A DNA stretch of 64,000 bases, taken from Notospermus geniculatus (Eukaryota; Nemertea; Pilidiophora; Heteronemertea; Lineidae). The stretch's first letter is position 1. The number at the start of each line of letters is the position of its first letter. Under the pieces are notes generated by a model that saw only the letters and a program-made list of their open reading frames with translations, did not search any database and was not told the DNA's origin. The position numbers and the translations under genes were made by a program. Shown here piece after piece: positions 59,781 to 64,000 of the stretch. Location of the stretch: the NCBI GenBank assembly GCA_002633025.1, contig NMRB01000092.1, positions 475,427-539,426 on the forward strand, read 5' to 3'.

Positions 59781-60095
59781 CCCTAGGCTACACCATGTGA
59801 TCGAACACCGACGTGGTTCTTCTTAACTTACTACGAAAGTGTGTTACAGGAAAGATAAATCAATCTTCCACTCTCCGCTGAATCAATGATGGACATATGA
59901 AATCCACAAGAGTTGTGTCGGAATCAGGATTCATGTTCGAGTTCACAATTCCGGGTGCAGTACGTGCAACATCAGTTTGGAATTCTCACAAATTGAAATC
60001 TCGACGCAAGGACCCTGAACGCCGCGGAGCGGAAAATGCGCGAAGCGCGACAAAACACTGAGGCGCGTCACATCGGTTCATACCACCTAAAGGGC

Positions 60096-60475
60096 TCCGC
60101 ACACTAGCGATTTTTCGAGCGATTTTCTGGGCGATCGGCCTTGCAACCAGGCCAGCGACTGAACATTTTTACTTTTTGGTCTCCTCTTTGCGGTAGATTG
60201 TTACGCGACTGAATTACACAATTTGGTCGCGCGGTAAGTCCCCGCAACCAAGCGACCGAAAGTTCAACTTGAACTTTTGGTCTCTTGGCACAGTCCACTG
60301 CTACCGCTACCGCGACCGTCTCCAGCAAAATAGTCGCCCGTTTGCGGATCGTCCTAGGAAATTGTCGTGTGCGAAATAGCTCAGCAACCTCACAGGCGAT
60401 TATCGCCTGCGATGTCGTAGTCGACAGTCGCGTCGCTGGTCTCCTTAATTTAGTCGCTAGTGTGCGGTGCCCTAT
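60096..60475. mobile_element. MITE, GGCTCCGCACACTAGCGA ends
   Basis: AGGGCTCCGCACACTAGCGA is inverted, nearly, against TCGCTAGTGTGCGGTGCCCT. TAA/TTA sit at its edges, and 44465-44480 gives the empty site. Confidence 0.75.
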
Positions 60476-60750
60476 TAGAGACGAAATCTGACCGCCTGAC
60501 CAAAAACTGCCGAAATGGTGTCGTTCTATGCGGTTTGAAGGCGAAATTTCTTTATAGAGGCCTGCAGAAGGTTATTCAACGCTGTTCAAGTCGGGTGGGT
60601 CTTTCAAAGCTATTGTGAAAGATGAATTACAGGCGAAAAATAACCCCAGAAATTTGTTGTATACGTCATCATCAAATTGCGACTATATATTCATGAGCTC
60701 GCCGAAGAACTTCCGAAGTGTGCCGAAGAACGCATAAGTCAGACGGCTTA

Positions 60751-60889
60751 GGGTGGCTGCACACCTAACGCGATTCGTTGACGCATGCGGTAACGCCTTT
60801 GTTATTTTCCGCCGCACTGCACGCAAACAAAGGTTCTGACGAATGCGTCGCCCTATCGCATGCGAATCGCGTTAGGTGTGTCCCTACCC
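60751..60889. mobile_element. Harbinger-type MITE, GGGTGGCTGCACACCTAACG ends
   Basis: Same family as 15134-15272. TTA is on the left. The right flank has changed. Confidence 0.8.
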
Positions 60890-60944
60890 GTATTCATGTG
60901 ATGCTTGCCTAGAAAGGTAGGTTACAATGGAGCTGAACGTTGTT

Positions 60945-61103
60945 TAACAAATTTTTAATGGAACCTCGTCCCCAGGTGCACGTTCGCATATTTGCACAGG
61001 TTTTGCCTATGACTGGAGCACGGCTTTGCCTCGAGACTAGGTTCACTCTCTATGGGAGGTACCGCCAAAAATGAAAACAAACCCCGCGAGCCATTCGCTT
61101 TAA
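60945..61103. mobile_element. partial AAAGCGAATGGC-ended element with an empty Penelope site
   Basis: In inverse orientation it matches 18297-18407 joined to 20638-20700. TTTGCACAGGTTTTG at 60991-61005 is the single, uninterrupted version of the 15-bp duplication that flanks the Penelope element. GAACGTTAGAAATAACG in copy 1 of repeat R is the empty site for this element itself. Confidence 0.75.
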
Positions 61104-61238
61104 GAAATAACGAGCGCATGCCAAAAATCATTAAATTCGTTACCTACTTAGTTTCGCCCAATCAATTCCTTTTAAGCCGATTAAATTGTGAATTAGGCCA
61201 TCGCAGCACTTGTATTACTAAATATTCCCTGTTGTCGG

Positions 61239-61548
61239 GGCGAGCCCGGTAGCCCAGTGGTTACAGCATGGGTGATGAATGGTTTCCGACATCCGTGGGT
61301 TCGATTCCGGTTGGAGGAAGAATTTTTCTCCCCATTTTTTCTTTCACGTACGTTTTCTGTGCTTGTCCCGCAATTATTTTCTTTCCCCTGCCCAAAACCG
61401 CAGCACCTCCACTCTCGCTGCATGATCTGACACCACAAAACGCCACTTCGCGAACCCTGTCGCCATCAGGCTGGTATATGGCTAAACACGTAGACACCTC
61501 TCCTAACACTCGACAGCTATAGTAAAGCTGTCGGGTGTGAGGAGAGGT
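61239..61548 (+). mobile_element. tRNA-derived SINE (copy 2)
   Basis: GTAGCCCAGTGGTTACAGCA and GGGTTCGATTCC mark the A- and B-box-like parts. The body and hairpin end (61497-61548) are shared with 45885-46215. Confidence 0.65.
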
Positions 61549-62234
61549 CCACATTGCCCACTTCCAACATGATCCCCAACCAACACTGGTCCACAGTCCC
61601 CTGTTCCCATCATTCTGGATTGTGTGAGTGTCACACAAACTGTAGTCCTATCTGCGATGATTAATGCGTTAGATAAGGGCGAAATTCTGGCCATCATGAA
61701 ACGTGCCTTTGGATATCTCTCGCAAGTACGATTTGCCACTGGTTTCCAAACTAACTGCGGGATCACTGATGAGTGAAATGGTAACACGGTAGACGTGGAT
61801 CGTTCGAACTCACCATGCATGTGCTGGTTGTTGACTTGATTCAAACTACATTGTACTAACGGAGTTGATTAGGTAGGCCTGCTGGTGTCAGCTGTTTACA
61901 TACATGTCTATATCGTGATCTTAGGCAGCAATAATTATAGTTTAGTGATCGTGTTTCACATAGTCCTTGGGCATTATGATTTTTTTTCAAAATAATGCCA
62001 CACGTGTGATATAGTGTCGAATATTTCATACGATTGTTGAAAGCGACGAAGATAAGTCTTCTGCTACATGTACAATCTCGGTCATAAGTTATTAACCACG
62101 TCACCCTGATTGTAGCCTACTATCCTCTGTGGGAGCACTCATAGGCCTACATGTCGAAAACTCTGAATACCTCAGGATGAGACAAACAATTAAAACGTAG
62201 ACGCGGGAATTCTGCTCACGCATCCGCTACCGCG

Positions 62235-62654
62235 GCCGAATCGGTTAATGTCGTCCTGGGTAATACAGAAATATACCTAGGTTTTAATGTCGTCGCACAA
62301 AACTATACCCTGGGTATAGTTCGATCTACAAAGGTATACCCAGGATTGGATACAGCACCTGAAGACGAGATTGTTCTCGCAAATGTCACATGGCCACTAT
62401 CATGACAAGTCGAAAAACATGTTTTGAATTCACGGATTTGTCACGAACATGCCGCCCAGGTATACGACAAAAGTACCAATCGCGTGCGGTCCTGTTGATC
62501 ACGCGAGATCCGTTCCTAACTCGTACCTAGGCTGAAAACTACGGTACTGGGTATACTTTTGTAGATCGAACTATACCCAGGGTATAGTTTTGTGGGATGA
62601 CATTGAACCTGGGTATATTTCTGTTATATCCAAGACGACCTTAACCGATGCGGC
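62235..62654. mobile_element. Mutator-type MITE, family GTCGTCCTGGGT, member 4
   Basis: The left end GCCGAATCGGTTAATGTCGT is inverted, imperfectly, against CCTTAACCGATGCGGC. The identical 9-bp flank GCTACCGCG is at 62226-62234 and 62655-62663. Inner arms: AAACTATACCCTGGGTATAG, ATCTACAAA and inverses. Confidence 0.85.
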
Positions 62655-62663
62655 GCTACCGCG

Positions 62664-63331
62664 TCACATCTGTGACTGCAAAGTAACATTGTTCACGCAA
62701 AAGTTCCCCATTGAAACATGTGGGGACTTTTGTTTCCACAGCGGCCTCCGTCACGACTGTTAGAAAACAATAGATCTTTGGAATGATCGCTCTCCAGTCG
62801 CCTGGCAATTCTCCGCAATCTAATTGGCTACTCGGACCATTATGACGACGATACTGATTTGCATATGATTAGGTTTTTACCACGTGTTCACTAATTACGG
62901 GCGAACGTTTCTAGAGGTAGCCTAATTACGCCGTTTGCTTTGTTTCTGGTCGGCTGTTGTGAAAGTGGAGTCTTAAATCTACGTAATAACGTGAGCAGTT
63001 TGTGTCTTCATGTAACGTGTGACGAATGAATGACAAATTTGCTCGGACAACACAAATTTCGGCCTTGCTAGAGGGTATTCCCCGATCGTCAAAGAATAAG
63101 ACAAACCTTTTTGCGAATAACTCAACGTTGTTACGTAGATCAATTCGTTATGATCGATTTGAACCAGTCAGGAGGACAATACAGGCTGCAGGAAGTTCTA
63201 TGAACTCGTTCCCAAGTTGAATTTTTTGGGTAGTTTTCGGCGTCCAGCACTATTTTTAGACCGGAATCACTGTTTTCTTGAAGCTGCCGATAGAGGACAC
63301 GGTGGTGTGAATTCCTGTTCTGACAGTCGTA
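62664..63331. other. no gene seen
   Basis: A small hairpin (AAAGTTCCCCATTGAAACAT..ATGTGGGGACTTT) near 62699-62732. Otherwise unassigned. Confidence 0.4.
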
Positions 63332-63795
63332 CCGTGATCTAGTCTGGTTCCCTGACCTGCTGTATGGTGGCGCTGATTGATGGTGCGATACAGAGGTCAG
63401 GCAGGCGCCGAGTAAAATTGTCAGAATCCTGACAAAATCTGCAGTCACCGTGACGTCAGTAGGTCACGTGATTTCCGTACATCCGCCATCCAGCCGGTTG
63501 TGCAGCGTTTTCACCCTTCAATTTAGAAATTTTCTCTCTTGCGGTACATGTACAGGCTGATGCAGAGGCAAAGCTGATACTGGTACACCTAAAACACACA
63601 GAACACCCGGCATTTTGACAGTTTTCACACACGATGTACAACTCGTTTCAAGATACCCCGATATCCCATAATAATCAGCCCATGAGTAATGTTCTATTTT
63701 TAGATCAGCATTGACGCGGCACCTGCCTGACCTCTGTATCGCACCATCAGTCAGCGCCACCATACAGCAGGTCAGGGAACCAGACTAGCCGTGAT
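63332..63795. mobile_element. MITE with about 75-bp arms, GTCTGGTTCCCTGACCTGCT
   Basis: 63336-63402 (GTCTGGTTCCCTGACCTGCT, GGTGGCGCTGATTGATGGTG, CAGAGGTCAGGCAGG) is inverted at 63720-63790. No coding region in the interior. Confidence 0.8.
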
Positions 63796-64000
63796 CCTCA
63801 TCGCTTCACCGATGTGTGTTTCACCGCCTGCAGCAAGGACGACCAACACTACTTTGTCCATGGCTGACTGAGATTCCCAAAGATATAAACCACCAGTTAA
63901 ATGGCCATGAATTATGATGGCTGACGTGCCGGGAGTATATAACTCTGTAAGCGCTTAGTTTGTCTACCATGTACCGTGTTAGTAAAATGAGACGGTTTAG
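63796..64000. other. window end, no gene seen
   Basis: Short unassigned sequence. Confidence 0.4.

Larger units (their letters stand above)
60004..61619. repeat. composite dispersed repeat R, copy 2
   Basis: Same order as 44391-46280. Unique nested pieces here: a MITE at 60096-60475, a Harbinger MITE at 60751-60889 and a partial AAAGCGAATGGC-ended element at 60945-61103. The joining points in copy 1 are continuous for the first and third (CACCTTAGAGACG, GAACGTTAGAAATAACG). Confidence 0.65.
59443..62085. repeat. conserved 5' flank of copy G, with insertions
   Basis: Flank pieces at 59443-59539, 59781-60003 and 61620-62085 match the other flanks (TTAACAGGTTGTTTTGACTC, GATGATTAATGCGTTAGATA, CAGCAATAATTATAGTTTAG). 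A SINE and composite repeat R separate them. The array ends here: no further receptor or fossil follows. Confidence 0.75.

Overview
This is a gene-poor, transposon-rich stretch of an invertebrate animal genome. The evidence is eukaryotic splice signals, AATAAA polyadenylation signals, a lineage-expanded class A GPCR array, tRNA-derived SINEs, and Penelope, DIRS, L2/CR1-type, PIF/Harbinger-, piggyBac-, Mutator-, mariner- and pogo-type elements. Frequent TACATGTA and TAGGCCTA words suggest a marine invertebrate such as a cephalochordate, hemichordate, echinoderm or mollusc. The species cannot be fixed from sequence alone.

Left third (1-27.2 kb). It opens with a decayed DIRS-type retrotransposon: a pol C-terminus (about 460-858) followed by a tyrosine recombinase with an N-terminal ALOG domain (912-2115). 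Next comes an old tandem segmental duplication, unit 1 at about 3090-11800 and unit 2 at about 11800-27195. The unit carries exons of one or two unrecognised genes: a candidate signal-peptide first exon at 8943-9273, a 3' exon with an AATAAA signal at 3590-3834 and again at 17492-17733, and another 3' exon at 11161-11767 with a broken copy at 26916-27195. Unit 2 is swollen by a 4 kb nest of Harbinger MITEs (11.8-15.4 kb), an L2/CR1-type LINE tail, a Penelope element with inverted pLTRs (18.4-20.6 kb) and many TIR elements.

Right two thirds (27.4-62.1 kb). This is a tandem array of FMRFamide-receptor-like GPCR genes, all on the minus strand, with intronless coding regions. Copies A (27.4 kb), E (43.2 kb), F (52.7 kb) and G (58.3 kb) are open. 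B (31.6 kb) is cut in TM7 by an insertion, C (36.0 kb) is frameshifted, and D (38.7 kb) keeps only TM6-TM7. A typical repeat unit, in + coordinates, is: 44-bp minisatellite, receptor, about 1.3 kb of conserved 5' flank, then a decayed TM6-TM7 fossil of an older receptor. The minisatellite is itself made of the receptor's C-terminal codons. Insertions sit at different points in different copies, so other copies often show the empty site.

Other content: an unrecognised long exon (51424-52430), a possible PAN-like exon (about 49.1 kb), and at least 25 MITE-like inverted-repeat elements. Several can be assigned by target-site duplication: TTAA (piggyBac-type), 9 bp (Mutator-type family with GTCGTCCTGGGT termini), TTA/TAA (Harbinger) and TA (pogo/mariner). 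From 62.1 kb to the end I see two small TIR elements and no gene.
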